Assembly: GCF_029968035.1 (NCBI RefSeq)
Contig: NZ_JASCIQ010000003.1
Location: 233,469 to 297,468 of the forward strand
Direction of reading: 5' to 3'
DNA: 64,000 nucleotides
Source: Streptomyces cavernicola
GTDB lineage: Bacteria > Actinomycetota > Actinomycetes > Streptomycetales > Streptomycetaceae
Below the pieces are notes generated by a model, which made no database searches, was not told the DNA's origin, and was given only the letters and a program-made list of their open reading frames with translations. Numbering within the stretch: position 1 is the first letter of the stretch; every line of letters starts with the position of its first letter. Below are positions 1 to 8,692 of this stretch, piece by piece. The translations under genes were made by a program, and so were the position numbers.

Positions 1-1
1 G

Positions 2-283
2 ACCGACGCGATGGACCGGGTCGGCGCGTGGGACGACGACAAGTGGGCGGAGGGCGGCGAACGGGCCCTGCGGGAGCGGGTCGCCGAGCTGACGGAAGCG
101 GTGCGCCGGACGGGCAGGACGGTGGTGGCGGTCTCCAACGAGGTCGGCTCTGGCGTGGTCCCCGCGACCGCCGCGGGCCGGCGCTTCCGTGACGAACTCG
201 GCCGCCTGAACGCCTCGTTCGCGACGGAGTGCGAGCAGGTGCTGCTCGTGGTGGCCGGGCAGGCGCTGATGCTGCGGGGGTGA
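2..283 (+). CDS. cobU: CobU (C-terminal fragment), adenosylcobinamide kinase/guanylyltransferase
   Basis: The 3' end of a gene that begins before the window; the frame is open to the left edge. The visible ~93 residues contain VAVSNEVGSGVVPATAAGRRF and RDELGRLNASFA, typical of the C-terminal half of CobU, followed by a hydrophobic end (VLLVVAGQALMLRG). CobU phosphorylates adenosylcobinamide and then converts it to adenosylcobinamide-GDP in late B12 assembly. The P-loop half is outside the window. cobT follows 62 bases downstream on the same strand, which supports the assignment. Confidence 0.88.
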   Translation, partial: TDAMDRVGAWDDDKWAEGGERALRERVAELTEAVRRTGRTVVAVSNEVGSGVVPATAAGRRFRDELGRLNASFATECEQVLLVVAGQALMLRG

Positions 284-345
284 GGGCGCTGCGCGGTCGG
301 GCCGGGTGGGGGGTGTGTTCGAAGGGTCCCGGTACTGTTCGGCGA

Positions 346-1500
346 ATGAGCTCGCTGAATCTCGATGACTTCTCCGATCTGATCCAGCGCCCCGACGGCG
401 GGGTGCGCCGCGACGCCGAAGAGCGCAGGGAGCGGCTCGCCGTGCCGCCCGGTGCGCTCGGCCGGCTCGACGAGCTGGGCGAGTGGCTGGCGGCCGCGCA
501 GTCGACGGTGCCGGTGAAGGCGATCGAGCGGCCGCGCGTGCTGCTGTTCGCGGGCGACCACGGTGTGGCCGAGCTCGACGTCTCCGCGCGCCCGGCGGGC
601 GGCGCCCACCGCCTCGTACGCGCCGTGCTCGACGGGGAGAGCCCGGTCGCGGTGCTCGCGCGCCGCGGCGGCGTGCCGGTCCGCGTCCTCGACCTGGCCC
701 TGGACTGCGACCCGGACGAGCTGCCCGCCGATGTCGTACGGCACCGGGTGCGGCGCGGCAGCGGCCGGATCGACATCGAGGACGCGCTCACCCCGGACGA
801 GGTCGAGCAGGCTTTCCGCACCGGCATGGCCATCGCCGACGAAGAGGCCGACGGCGGCACCGACCTGGTGGTCCTCGGCGACATCAGCGTGGGCGGCACG
901 ACGGCGGCGGCCACACTCGTCGCGGCGCTGTGCGGGACGGACGCCTCGGTGGTCACCGGGCGCGGCGGCAAGCACATCGACGACCTGGCCTGGATGCGCA
1001 AGTGCGCGGCCGTGCGCGACGCGCTGCGCCGGGCACGGCCGGTCCTCGGCGACCAGCTGGAGCTGCTGCGCACGGTGGGCGGCGCCGACCTCGCGGCGAT
1101 CACCGGGTTCCTGCTGCAGAGCGCGGTGCGCCGTACGCCGGTGGTGCTTGACGGAGTCGTCTCCGCGGCGTGCGCGCTCGTCGCCCAGCGGGTCGCGTTC
1201 CGGGCCCCCGACTGGTGGCTCGCGGGGCACCGCAGCGGCGAGCCCGCCCAGGCCAAGGCGCTCGACCGGCTCGCCGTCGACCCGCTGCTCGACCAGGGCG
1301 TCACCGCGGGCGAGGGCACGGGCGCGATGCTGGCGCTGCCGCTGGTGCAGGCGGCCGCGGCGCTCGCGGCGGAACTCCCGGAGGCCAAGCCGGAGCCCGA
1401 GCCGGAGCCGGAACTCGACGAACCCCAGCCAGGGCTCGACCCCGAACAGCCGGGCGCGGAGTCGCAGTTGGGGAGCCAGGAGCCGGAGTCCCGCCGGTAA
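346..1500 (+). CDS. cobT: Nicotinate-nucleotide--dimethylbenzimidazole phosphoribosyltransferase
   Basis: CobT makes alpha-ribazole phosphate from dimethylbenzimidazole and nicotinate mononucleotide, the lower-ligand branch of B12 synthesis. The ATG at 346 gives 384 residues; an open frame upstream (from 229) overlaps cobU and is unlikely to be used. Seen: PRVLLFAGDHGVA near the N-terminus, DISVGGTTAAA in the middle, and GEGTGAMLALPL near residue 322, which holds the glutamate used as catalytic base in the family (about E323). The last ~40 residues are a Pro/Glu-rich tail with PEPEPEPE runs, beyond the usual family end. Probably co-transcribed with cobU; cobS lies 2.9 kb away on the other strand. 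Confidence 0.93.
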   Translation: MSSLNLDDFSDLIQRPDGGVRRDAEERRERLAVPPGALGRLDELGEWLAAAQSTVPVKAIERPRVLLFAGDHGVAELDVSARPAGGAHRLVRAVLDGESPVAVLARRGGVPVRVLDLALDCDPDELPADVVRHRVRRGSGRIDIEDALTPDEVEQAFRTGMAIADEEADGGTDLVVLGDISVGGTTAAATLVAALCGTDASVVTGRGGKHIDDLAWMRKCAAVRDALRRARPVLGDQLELLRTVGGADLAAITGFLLQSAVRRTPVVLDGVVSAACALVAQRVAFRAPDWWLAGHRSGEPAQAKALDRLAVDPLLDQGVTAGEGTGAMLALPLVQAAAALAAELPEAKPEPEPEPELDEPQPGLDPEQPGAESQLGSQEPESRR

Positions 1501-1572
1501 TCCCCGCACGGGTGGGGTTCGGGCGGCAAGCCCGCCCGAATTCACCCCTTCCGCCCCATATGATCACCGTTC

Positions 1573-3438
1573 ATGGGAACGGCAGAGGCGCTCGAAGCAC
1601 CCGTAGAACAGACCCCTCCGGTCCGCGCTCCCGGCGAGGAAGCACCCCGCACCGGAACGGGCGGACCCACCGACGGCGCCCCCGGCACCAGCCCCCGCAC
1701 CGGAACGCGCACCGGAACGGCCGCCGCGCGGGCCGCCGCGTTCACCGTCTGGTACCTGCGCGCCGTCACCTTCATCAACCTCCTCAGCGCCGTCTGGGTC
1801 TCCCTCGGCCAGGACCTGCGGCGGCACAACACCGCGGACCTCTTCACGCCGTACCTGCTGACCGCGGGCTTCGGGTCGGCGCTCGTCACGTTCTTCCTCG
1901 CCGTCACGATGCGCCGCCGCAAGCGGGCCGCGTGGATCCTCAACCTGGCGCTCAGCGGCCCCTTCCTGCTGCTCTTCGGCCTCGCGATGCTGTTCCCCGA
2001 GATCCGCGCGCACGCCCAGAACTGGATCTCGCTCGCCCTGACCGCGGGGTTCGTCGCCGCCCTGGTGGTCGGGCGGCGCGCGTTCTACGCGAAGGGCGAC
2101 AGGGCCAACCCGAAGCTCGCCGCCGCCGTCGCCGCGGGCGGACTCCTGGTCTGCTCACTGCTCGCCGCGCTCCTCGTCACGCTCACCAACCACGCGCCGG
2201 ACGCGGCGAGTTCGACGTTCACGGACCGCTGGCGGTACGGCGCGCTCCGGCTCGTCTCGCTCGCCGCCGACGACGCGCGCCTGCCCGGCATCGCCACCCC
2301 CGGGTGGGTCGACGTGACCGTGAACGCGATCAGCTTCCTGCTGCTGCTCGCCGTGCTGTTCGCCGCGTTCCGCTCGCGCCGCGCCACCGACCCGCTCACC
2401 CCGGCCGACGAGTCCCGCCTGCGCGCCCTGCTCGACCAGCACGGGGAGCGCGACTCGCTCGGCTACTTCGCGCTGCGCCGGGAGAAGAGCACGATGTGGT
2501 CGCCGACCGGGAAGGCGGCCGTCGTCTACCGCGTCGTCGGCGGCGTCTCCCTCGCCTCCGGCGACCCGATCGGCGACCCCGAGGCCTGGCCCGGCGCCAT
2601 CGAGCCCTGGCTCGCCGAGGCCCGCGCGCACGGCTGGACGCCCGCCGTGATGGGCGCGAGCGAGGAGGCCGGCACGATCTACGCCCGGCACGGCCTCGAC
2701 GCCCTTGAGCTCGGCGACGAAGCCGTCGTACGCACCGCCGAGTTCACCCTCTCCGGCCGCGCGATGCGCACCGTACGACAGGCCCACAACCGCGTACGGC
2801 GGTCCGGTTACGAGGTGCGCGTACGCCGCCACCGGGACATTCCCACGGCCGAGTCGGCGCTGCTCGTGCAGCGGGCCGACGACTGGCGGGACGGCGCGAC
2901 CGAGCGCGGCTTCTCGATGGCGCTCGGGCGGCTCGGCGACCCGGCGGACGGGGACTGCGTGATGCTCGAATGCACCGACGAACACGGGGAGTTGAAGGCC
3001 CTGCTGTCGTTCGTGCCGTGGGGCCCGAAGGGGCTCTCGCTCGACCTGATGCGGCGCGACCGGGACACCGGGAACGGCCTGATGGAGTTCATGGTGATCG
3101 AACTCCTGCAGCGCGCCGGGGAGCTGGGGATCACTCGGGTCTCGCTGAACTTCGCGATGTTCCGGTCGGTCTTCGAGCGCGGCTCGCGCCTCGGTGCGGG
3201 CCCGGTGCTCCGGCTGTGGCGCTCCACGCTCGGCTTCTGCTCGCGCTGGTGGCAGATCGAGTCGCTGTACCGCGCCAACGCCAAGTACCGGCCAGACTGG
3301 GAGCCGCGGTTCGTGCTCTTCGAGAAGAGCGGCGACCTCCCGCGCATCTCGCTCGCCGCCGCCCGCGCGGAGGGCTTCCTCGAGCCCCCCGGCCTGCCGA
3401 GGCGACTGCGCCGCGGACCGTTGGGCACGCCACGCTGA
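1573..3438 (+). CDS. MprF/LysX-like membrane aminoacyl-phosphatidylglycerol synthase (DUF2156)
   Basis: A 621-residue protein with about six hydrophobic segments in the first ~280 residues (for example TPYLLTAGFGSALVTFFLAV and NAISFLLLLAVLFAAF), then a soluble C-terminal domain with the DUF2156 pattern: GYFALRREK, GGVSLASGDPIGDP, MGASEEAG, LDLMRRD and VSLNFAMFR. This is the build of enzymes that move an amino acid from aminoacyl-tRNA onto phosphatidylglycerol, lowering surface charge. The N-terminal ~45 residues are Pro/Thr-rich and low complexity. The substrate amino acid cannot be told from sequence. No functional link to the flanking cobalamin genes is visible. Confidence 0.8.
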   Translation: MGTAEALEAPVEQTPPVRAPGEEAPRTGTGGPTDGAPGTSPRTGTRTGTAAARAAAFTVWYLRAVTFINLLSAVWVSLGQDLRRHNTADLFTPYLLTAGFGSALVTFFLAVTMRRRKRAAWILNLALSGPFLLLFGLAMLFPEIRAHAQNWISLALTAGFVAALVVGRRAFYAKGDRANPKLAAAVAAGGLLVCSLLAALLVTLTNHAPDAASSTFTDRWRYGALRLVSLAADDARLPGIATPGWVDVTVNAISFLLLLAVLFAAFRSRRATDPLTPADESRLRALLDQHGERDSLGYFALRREKSTMWSPTGKAAVVYRVVGGVSLASGDPIGDPEAWPGAIEPWLAEARAHGWTPAVMGASEEAGTIYARHGLDALELGDEAVVRTAEFTLSGRAMRTVRQAHNRVRRSGYEVRVRRHRDIPTAESALLVQRADDWRDGATERGFSMALGRLGDPADGDCVMLECTDEHGELKALLSFVPWGPKGLSLDLMRRDRDTGNGLMEFMVIELLQRAGELGITRVSLNFAMFRSVFERGSRLGAGPVLRLWRSTLGFCSRWWQIESLYRANAKYRPDWEPRFVLFEKSGDLPRISLAAARAEGFLEPPGLPRRLRRGPLGTPR

Positions 3439-3455
3439 GACGTGGCGGAGCCGCG

Positions 3456-4298
3456 TCAGGGGCGGTCGGACGGCCGGCCCTCGTCAGGCCCCGGGCCCGG
3501 GTCCAGTCCTGAAGGGTCCGGCCCTGAGGAGTCCGGCCCTGAGGAGTCCGGCCCTGACGGGTCCGGGTCCGGGCGGCCGCCGATCAGGTCCTGGAACTTG
3601 CGCCGCGGGCCGTTCCAGCGCCGGTCGTGGCGGAAGGCGCGCAGGCCCGCACGGGCCCGGGTGCGCGGCCGGTGACGGTAGAAGAGCTTCGCCCACGGCG
3701 AGGTCGGCCGGGCGAGCCGGACCGCCCCGAAGAGCGCGACGAAGGGCACCACCGCACCGATCAGCGCGACGCGCGGCTTGCCCTTGCCGAGGGCGACCAG
3801 GGCGAGGAAGAAGTTCAGGGCCGTGTTCATCACGACGAGCGCGCGGTTGTGCCGTTCCTCGGGCGAGAGCTCGTTCACCCCGAAGGGCAGGAACCCGCCG
3901 AGCACCAGGGCCACGAGGGCCGCGGTGAGCACGACGATCTCGACGCTCTTGCGCCCGGCCTCGCTCCAGTACACGTCGTCCAGATGCAGGATCAGCGCGA
4001 ACTCGTCGAGCACCAGGCCCGCGCCGAGCCCGAAGAGCACGGCGGAGACCAGCGAGGCGAAGCTGTGCCGCCCGGCCGCGACCGCGCCGAAGCCGCCGAT
4101 GACGGTGAGCACGATGCCCGGGACCACGTGGTGGATGTGCAGGGCGCCGGCCTTGACGTTGCCGAAAGGGCCGCGCCCGGCCCGGATCATCCGCGTGATC
4201 ACCCGGGTGACCAGGAACGCGAACACGAACGAGAGGAGCGCGAGCAGCAGCGGCAGCTTCCCCGGCTCGACGATGTTCCGGTACCACCAGTCGCTCAT
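3456..4298 (-). CDS. Conserved integral membrane protein with repetitive C-terminal tail
   Basis: 280 residues with about six membrane segments (LPLLLALLSFVFAFLVTRVI, HVVPGIVLTVIGGFGAVAAG, LVSAVLFGLGAGLVLDEFAL, VVLTAALVALVLGGFLPFG and others). HIHH before a membrane segment and LHLDDVYWSEAGRKS between segments are distinctive. The final ~50 residues are a Gly-Pro-Asp-Ser repeat encoded by near-identical 15-base units at about 3508-3560, so tail length may vary between strains. It converges with the DUF2156 gene, with 17 bases between stops. I do not recognise a function. Confidence 0.75.
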   Translation of the reverse strand: MSDWWYRNIVEPGKLPLLLALLSFVFAFLVTRVITRMIRAGRGPFGNVKAGALHIHHVVPGIVLTVIGGFGAVAAGRHSFASLVSAVLFGLGAGLVLDEFALILHLDDVYWSEAGRKSVEIVVLTAALVALVLGGFLPFGVNELSPEERHNRALVVMNTALNFFLALVALGKGKPRVALIGAVVPFVALFGAVRLARPTSPWAKLFYRHRPRTRARAGLRAFRHDRRWNGPRRKFQDLIGGRPDPDPSGPDSSGPDSSGPDPSGLDPGPGPDEGRPSDRP

Positions 4299-4396
4299 CC
4301 ACCGCTCCCGAATTGCCCGTTACGCGCAATTTAACGCGGTACGGCGCACCGGGCTCGGCCTCCGCCCCCCTGCTTCCGCCTCACCTCAGCCCCGCC

Positions 4397-5242
4397 TCAG
4401 CCTCCGAGGACGAGCACGACGAGCGCCGCCGTGGCCGCCGTCTCCGCGAGCGCCCCGAAGACATCTCCGGTCACCCCGCCGAACCTGCGCACACAGCGCC
4501 GCAGCAGCAACTCGGCCGCCCCCGCCGCCACCAGCACGGCGGCCCCGCAACGCAGCGACTCGTACGGCCCCCACAGCGCACCGCCCGCCGCGGCGAGCAC
4601 CGTGGCGACGGCGAGGGCGAGCAGGGCCGAGCGGACCGTGACCGTGCCGGCGACGGCGGCGCCGAGACCGTCCGGTCGGGCGGCCGGGACCCCGGCGCGC
4701 GAGGCGAGGGTGAGCGCGACGCGAGCGGCGACCGCCGAGACGACCGCCGCGAGCGCACCCGCCGCCCAGCCCCCGGACTCGTACGCCCTGAAGAGCGCGG
4801 CCACTTGGGCGAGGAGCGCGAAGAGCAGCGTGACCACGCCGAACGGGCCGACGTCGGACCGCTTCATGATGTCGAGCGCGGCCTCGGCGGGCTTGTTGCT
4901 GCCGAGGCCGTCGGCGGTGTCGGCGAGGCCGTCGAGGTGCAGGCCGCGGGTGAGCGCGGCGGGCACGGTGACCGTGGCGACGGCGGCGAGCAGCGGGCCC
5001 GTGCCGAGGAGCAGCAGGGCCGAGCCGAGGGCGGCGGCGCACAGGCCGACGACGAGTCCGGCGAGCGGCGCGCAGAGCATGCCGGTACGGGCGGCGCCCC
5101 GGTCCCAGCGGGTCAGCCGGACCGGAAGGACCGTCAACGTGCCGAAGGCGAACCGGAGTCCGTGCTCCAGGCCGTCCCGCGCGTCCCGTATGCCGTTGCC
5201 GCTGTCGTCCCGCACGCCGTCCCCGTCGCCCACTGAGTTCAC
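4397..5242 (-). CDS. cobS: Adenosylcobinamide-GDP ribazoletransferase (cobalamin synthase)
   Basis: CobS joins adenosylcobinamide-GDP to alpha-ribazole (phosphate), the last step of B12 assembly, in the membrane. 281 residues from a GTG at 5242. Diagnostic blocks are visible: FGTLTVLPV, RGLHLDGLADTADGLG and DIMKRSDVGPFGVV, with several Ala/Leu-rich membrane segments afterwards. The HLDGLADTADG motif is characteristic of CobS. It is transcribed opposite to cobU-cobT, with two unrelated genes between. No B12 riboswitch is seen upstream. An in-frame GTG three codons downstream is an alternative start. Confidence 0.93.
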   Translation of the reverse strand: MNSVGDGDGVRDDSGNGIRDARDGLEHGLRFAFGTLTVLPVRLTRWDRGAARTGMLCAPLAGLVVGLCAAALGSALLLLGTGPLLAAVATVTVPAALTRGLHLDGLADTADGLGSNKPAEAALDIMKRSDVGPFGVVTLLFALLAQVAALFRAYESGGWAAGALAAVVSAVAARVALTLASRAGVPAARPDGLGAAVAGTVTVRSALLALAVATVLAAAGGALWGPYESLRCGAAVLVAAGAAELLLRRCVRRFGGVTGDVFGALAETAATAALVVLVLGG

Positions 5243-5408
5243 CGCGGCAGGTTATCGGCAGCCCGGCCCCGCCCACTCCGGGCGGCGGCCCCGGATGCCC
5301 GCGTAGGCTCGGCTGCAACGCTTTTCCGGCCCGGTCGTACGATGCGGCTGGGCCCGGTCGACCCGATCCCATCGGCCCCCACCTCAACGGAAGAGAGAAT
5401 TCACCACC

Positions 5409-6929
5409 GTGACTGCTCTGACTCTGAAGCCCGCCGCCGCTGCCGGGCAGCGCGCCGACGTGATCGTCGTCGGTGTCGCGAAGGGCGCGAAGGGACCGGT
5501 CCTCGCACCGGGCGCCGCCGTCGTGGACGAGGCGTTCGGCGGCAAGCTCGCCGCTGTCCTCGAGACGCTCGGAGCTTCGGGCGGCGAAGGTGAGACGACG
5601 AAGCTGCCCGCCGGCGCCACGGGCCTGAAGGCCCCGGTCGTGCTCGCGATCGGGCTCGGCGCACTCCCGGAGAAGGACGAGGCGTTCGACGAGGACGCGC
5701 TGCGCCGCGCCGCCGGCGCCGCCGCCCGCGCCCTGGCCGGCACGAAGAAGGCCGTGTTCGCCCTGCCCGTCGATGGCCCGGAGGCCGTGGGCGCGATCGC
5801 CGAGGGCGCCGCGCTCGGCGCGTACACGTTCGGCGCGTACAAGGAGAACGGCGACGCGAAGAACGACAAGAGCCCGCTCGGCGAGGCCGCCATCGCCGTG
5901 GACAAGCCGCGCGACAAGGCCGCCAAGGCCGCCCTGGAGCGCGCCGTCGCGGTCGCCGAGGAGATCAACCGCTGCCGCGACCTCATCAACACCCCGCCGA
6001 ACGACCTCACCCCGGAGGCCTTCGCCGCCGTCGCCACGGTCGCGGCCAAGGAGCACGGCATCAAGGTGCAGGTGCTCGACGAGAAGGCGCTCACCAAGGG
6101 CGGTTTCGGCGGCATCCTCGGCGTCGGCGCCGGCTCGGACGCCCCGCCGCGCCTGGTGAAGCTCGCGTACACGCACCCGAAGGCGCAGAAGTCGCTCGCG
6201 TTCGTCGGCAAGGGCATCACGTACGACTCGGGCGGCATCTCGCTGAAGCCGGCCGGGCACAACGAGACGATGAAGTGCGACATGAGCGGCGCCGCCGCCG
6301 TGTTCGCCGCGGTCGTCTCCGCCGCACGCCTCGGCCTGGAGGTGAACGTCACCGGCTGGCTGGCCCTCGCCGAGAACATGCCGTCCGGTTCCGCCACCCG
6401 CCCCGGCGACGTGCTGCGGATGTACAGCGGCAAGACCGTCGAGGTCCTCAACACCGACGCCGAGGGCCGGCTCGTCCTGGCCGACGCGCTGTGGAAGGCC
6501 TCCGAGTCGAAGCCCGACGCGATCGTCGACGTGGCGACGCTGACCGGCGCGATGATGATGGCGCTCGGCAACCGGACCTTCGGCATCATGGCCAACGACG
6601 ACGCTTTCCGTACGTCGATCCACGAGATCGCCGAGGAGGTCGGCGAGCCGTCCTGGCCGATGCCGCTCCCCACCCACCTGCAGAAGGGCATGGAGTCCCC
6701 GACCGCCGACATCGCCAACATGGGCGAGCGGATGGGCGGCGGCCTCGTGGCCGGTCTGTTCCTGCAGGAGTTCGTGGGCGAGGGCATCACCTGGGCCCAC
6801 CTCGACATCGCGGGCCCGGCCTTCCACGAGGGCGCCCCGTACGGCTACACCCCCAAGGGCGGCACCGGCACCGCCGTCCGCACCCTGGTCCGCCTCGCCG
6901 AGCGCACCGCCGCCGGCGACCTGGGCTGA
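5409..6929 (+). CDS. pepA: Leucyl aminopeptidase (M17)
   Basis: A cytosolic dimetal M17 aminopeptidase that removes N-terminal residues from peptides. The GTG start at 5409 follows GGAAGAGAG at the right distance and gives 506 residues. Catalytic-domain motifs are clear: GKGITYDSGGISLKP (metal-binding Lys/Asp), GAAAVFAAV, and the family signature NTDAEGRLVLADAL at about residue 348. The N-terminal domain is Ala/Lys-rich, as in actinobacterial members. It lies upstream of lpd, separated by 311 bases and a hairpin, so it is probably a separate transcript. The order pepA-lpd-sucB is conserved in Streptomyces. Confidence 0.95.
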   Translation: MTALTLKPAAAAGQRADVIVVGVAKGAKGPVLAPGAAVVDEAFGGKLAAVLETLGASGGEGETTKLPAGATGLKAPVVLAIGLGALPEKDEAFDEDALRRAAGAAARALAGTKKAVFALPVDGPEAVGAIAEGAALGAYTFGAYKENGDAKNDKSPLGEAAIAVDKPRDKAAKAALERAVAVAEEINRCRDLINTPPNDLTPEAFAAVATVAAKEHGIKVQVLDEKALTKGGFGGILGVGAGSDAPPRLVKLAYTHPKAQKSLAFVGKGITYDSGGISLKPAGHNETMKCDMSGAAAVFAAVVSAARLGLEVNVTGWLALAENMPSGSATRPGDVLRMYSGKTVEVLNTDAEGRLVLADALWKASESKPDAIVDVATLTGAMMMALGNRTFGIMANDDAFRTSIHEIAEEVGEPSWPMPLPTHLQKGMESPTADIANMGERMGGGLVAGLFLQEFVGEGITWAHLDIAGPAFHEGAPYGYTPKGGTGTAVRTLVRLAERTAAGDLG

Positions 6930-6944
6930 CGGGAATTCCCTGTG

Positions 6945-6972
6945 CGGCCCCGGAGTTCACGCCCCGGGGCCG
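6945..6972 (+). terminator. Hairpin after pepA
   Basis: Inverted repeat CGGCCCCGG (6945-6953) and CCGGGGCCG (6964-6972) with a 10-base loop, 16 bases after the pepA stop. There is no T-tract, which is usual for Streptomyces terminators. The rest of the 311-base gap (6930-7240) must hold the lpd promoter, but no convincing -35/-10 pair or operator is seen. Confidence 0.6.
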
Positions 6973-7240
6973 TACGCATGACCACCGCCGGAGCCGGATT
7001 TCGCTCGCGACGAAACTCGTACGAAATCCGCAGCTCGATACGCAGCAGTAACCGACGAATTCGCTGAGGCGCCCGTCTCAGTCAGCGGCCCGGCGTCCCG
7101 TCCCCCGTCGACAAGTGCGAAGATGGGTTCTCGGCAGGACAGGGCCCCCACCACAGGGCCGAAGGAACAAGCGGCCGAACACCAGCCGCCGCGCGGTCAT
7201 TGGAGACCGGCGTACGGCGCACATGCATGGAGGACGTGAC

Positions 7241-8629
7241 GTGGCGAACGACGCCAGCACCGTTTTCGACCTAGTGATCCTCGGCGGTGGTAGCGGCGGT
7301 TATGCCGCAGCCCTGCGCGGAGCGCAGCTGGGCCTTGACGTCGCCCTGATCGAGAAGAACAAGGTCGGCGGCACCTGCCTGCACGTCGGCTGCATCCCGA
7401 CGAAGGCCCTGCTGCACGCCGGCGAGATCGCCGACCAGGCCCGCGAGTCCGAGCAGTTCGGCGTGAAGGCCACCTTCGAGGGCATCGACATGCCCGCCGT
7501 CCAGAAGTACAAGGACGAGGTCATCACGGGCCTGTACAAGGGCCTGCAGGGGCTGATCGCCTCCCGCAAGGTGACCTACATCGAGGGCGAGGGCAAGCTC
7601 TCCTCCCCGACCTCCGTCGACGTCAACGGCCAGCGCGTCCAGGGCCGCCACGTGCTGCTCGCGACCGGCTCCGTGCCGAAGTCGCTGCCCGGCCTGGAGA
7701 TCGACGGCAACCGCATCATCTCCTCGGACCACGCGCTCACCCTGGACCGCGTCCCGGAGTCCGCGATCATCCTGGGCGGCGGCGTCATCGGCGTCGAGTT
7801 CGCCTCGGCGTGGAAGTCCTTCGGCGCCGACGTGACGATCGTCGAGGGCCTCAAGCACCTCGTCCCCGTCGAGGACGAGAACAGCTCCAAGCTTCTTGAG
7901 CGCGCGTTCCGCAAGCGCGGCATCAAGTTTAACCTCGGCACCTTCTTCGAGAAGGCCGAGTACACGCAGGACGGCGTCCGCGTGACCCTGGCCGACGGCA
8001 AGACCTTCGAGGCCGAGGTCCTCCTGGTCGCCATCGGCCGCGGCCCGGTCTCGCAGGGCCTGGGCTACGAGGAGCAGGGCGTCGCGATGGACCGCGGCTA
8101 CGTCCTGGTCGACGAGTACATGCAGACCAACGTGCCGACCATCTCGGCCGTCGGTGACCTGGCCCCGACCCTCCAGCTCGCGCACGTCGGCTTCGCCGAG
8201 GGCATCCTGGTGGCGGAGCGTCTGGCCGGTCTCAAGACCGTTCCGATCGACTACGACGGCGTGCCGAAGGTGACGTACTGCCACCCCGAGGTCGCGTCGG
8301 TGGGTCTCTCCGAGGCGAAGGCCAAGGAGGTCTACGGTGCGGACAAGGTCGTCGCCCTGAAGTACAACCTGGCGGGCAACGGCAAGAGCAAGATCCTGAA
8401 GACCGCGGGCGAGATCAAGCTCGTGCAGGTCAAGGACGGCGCTGTCGTCGGTGTCCACATGGTCGGCGACCGCATGGGCGAGCAGGTCGGCGAGGCGCAG
8501 CTCATCTACAACTGGGAGGCGCTGCCCGCCGAGGTCGCGCAGCTGATCCACGCGCACCCGACGCAGAACGAGGCGCTCGGCGAGGCTCACCTGGCTCTGG
8601 CCGGCAAGCCGCTGCACTCGCACGACTAG
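7241..8629 (+). CDS. lpd: Dihydrolipoyl dehydrogenase (E3)
   Basis: E3 reoxidises dihydrolipoamide on E2 subunits of pyruvate, 2-oxoglutarate and branched-chain dehydrogenase complexes, passing electrons through FAD to NAD+. 462 residues. The GTG at 7241 is preferred because GGAGG lies at 7229-7233; an upstream ATG at 7223 has no such site. Seen: FAD-binding GGGSGGYAAA near residue 15, redox-active disulfide GGTCLHVGCIPTK (Cys46/Cys51), NAD-binding GGGVIGVEFAS, FAD motif TISAVGDLAPT, and the C-terminal catalytic HAHPTQNE. sucB follows after 63 bases on the same strand, so the two are likely co-transcribed. Confidence 0.96.
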   Translation: MANDASTVFDLVILGGGSGGYAAALRGAQLGLDVALIEKNKVGGTCLHVGCIPTKALLHAGEIADQARESEQFGVKATFEGIDMPAVQKYKDEVITGLYKGLQGLIASRKVTYIEGEGKLSSPTSVDVNGQRVQGRHVLLATGSVPKSLPGLEIDGNRIISSDHALTLDRVPESAIILGGGVIGVEFASAWKSFGADVTIVEGLKHLVPVEDENSSKLLERAFRKRGIKFNLGTFFEKAEYTQDGVRVTLADGKTFEAEVLLVAIGRGPVSQGLGYEEQGVAMDRGYVLVDEYMQTNVPTISAVGDLAPTLQLAHVGFAEGILVAERLAGLKTVPIDYDGVPKVTYCHPEVASVGLSEAKAKEVYGADKVVALKYNLAGNGKSKILKTAGEIKLVQVKDGAVVGVHMVGDRMGEQVGEAQLIYNWEALPAEVAQLIHAHPTQNEALGEAHLALAGKPLHSHD

Positions 8630-8692
8630 TCGCTCTCCCGCAGGGATCGCGCCCCCATATCCGTTCGTAGTTCGTTAGGAGCAACCGAAACC

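Noticed and set aside
4386..6827. An 813-residue reading frame opposite pepA and through cobS
   Set aside because: It runs antisense to two clearly conserved genes, is Arg/Gly/His-rich, and shows no family motif.
7115..7240. An N-terminal extension of lpd from 7115
   Set aside because: The extension is Arg/Pro-rich and unlike the family; GGAGG at 7229-7233 supports the GTG at 7241.
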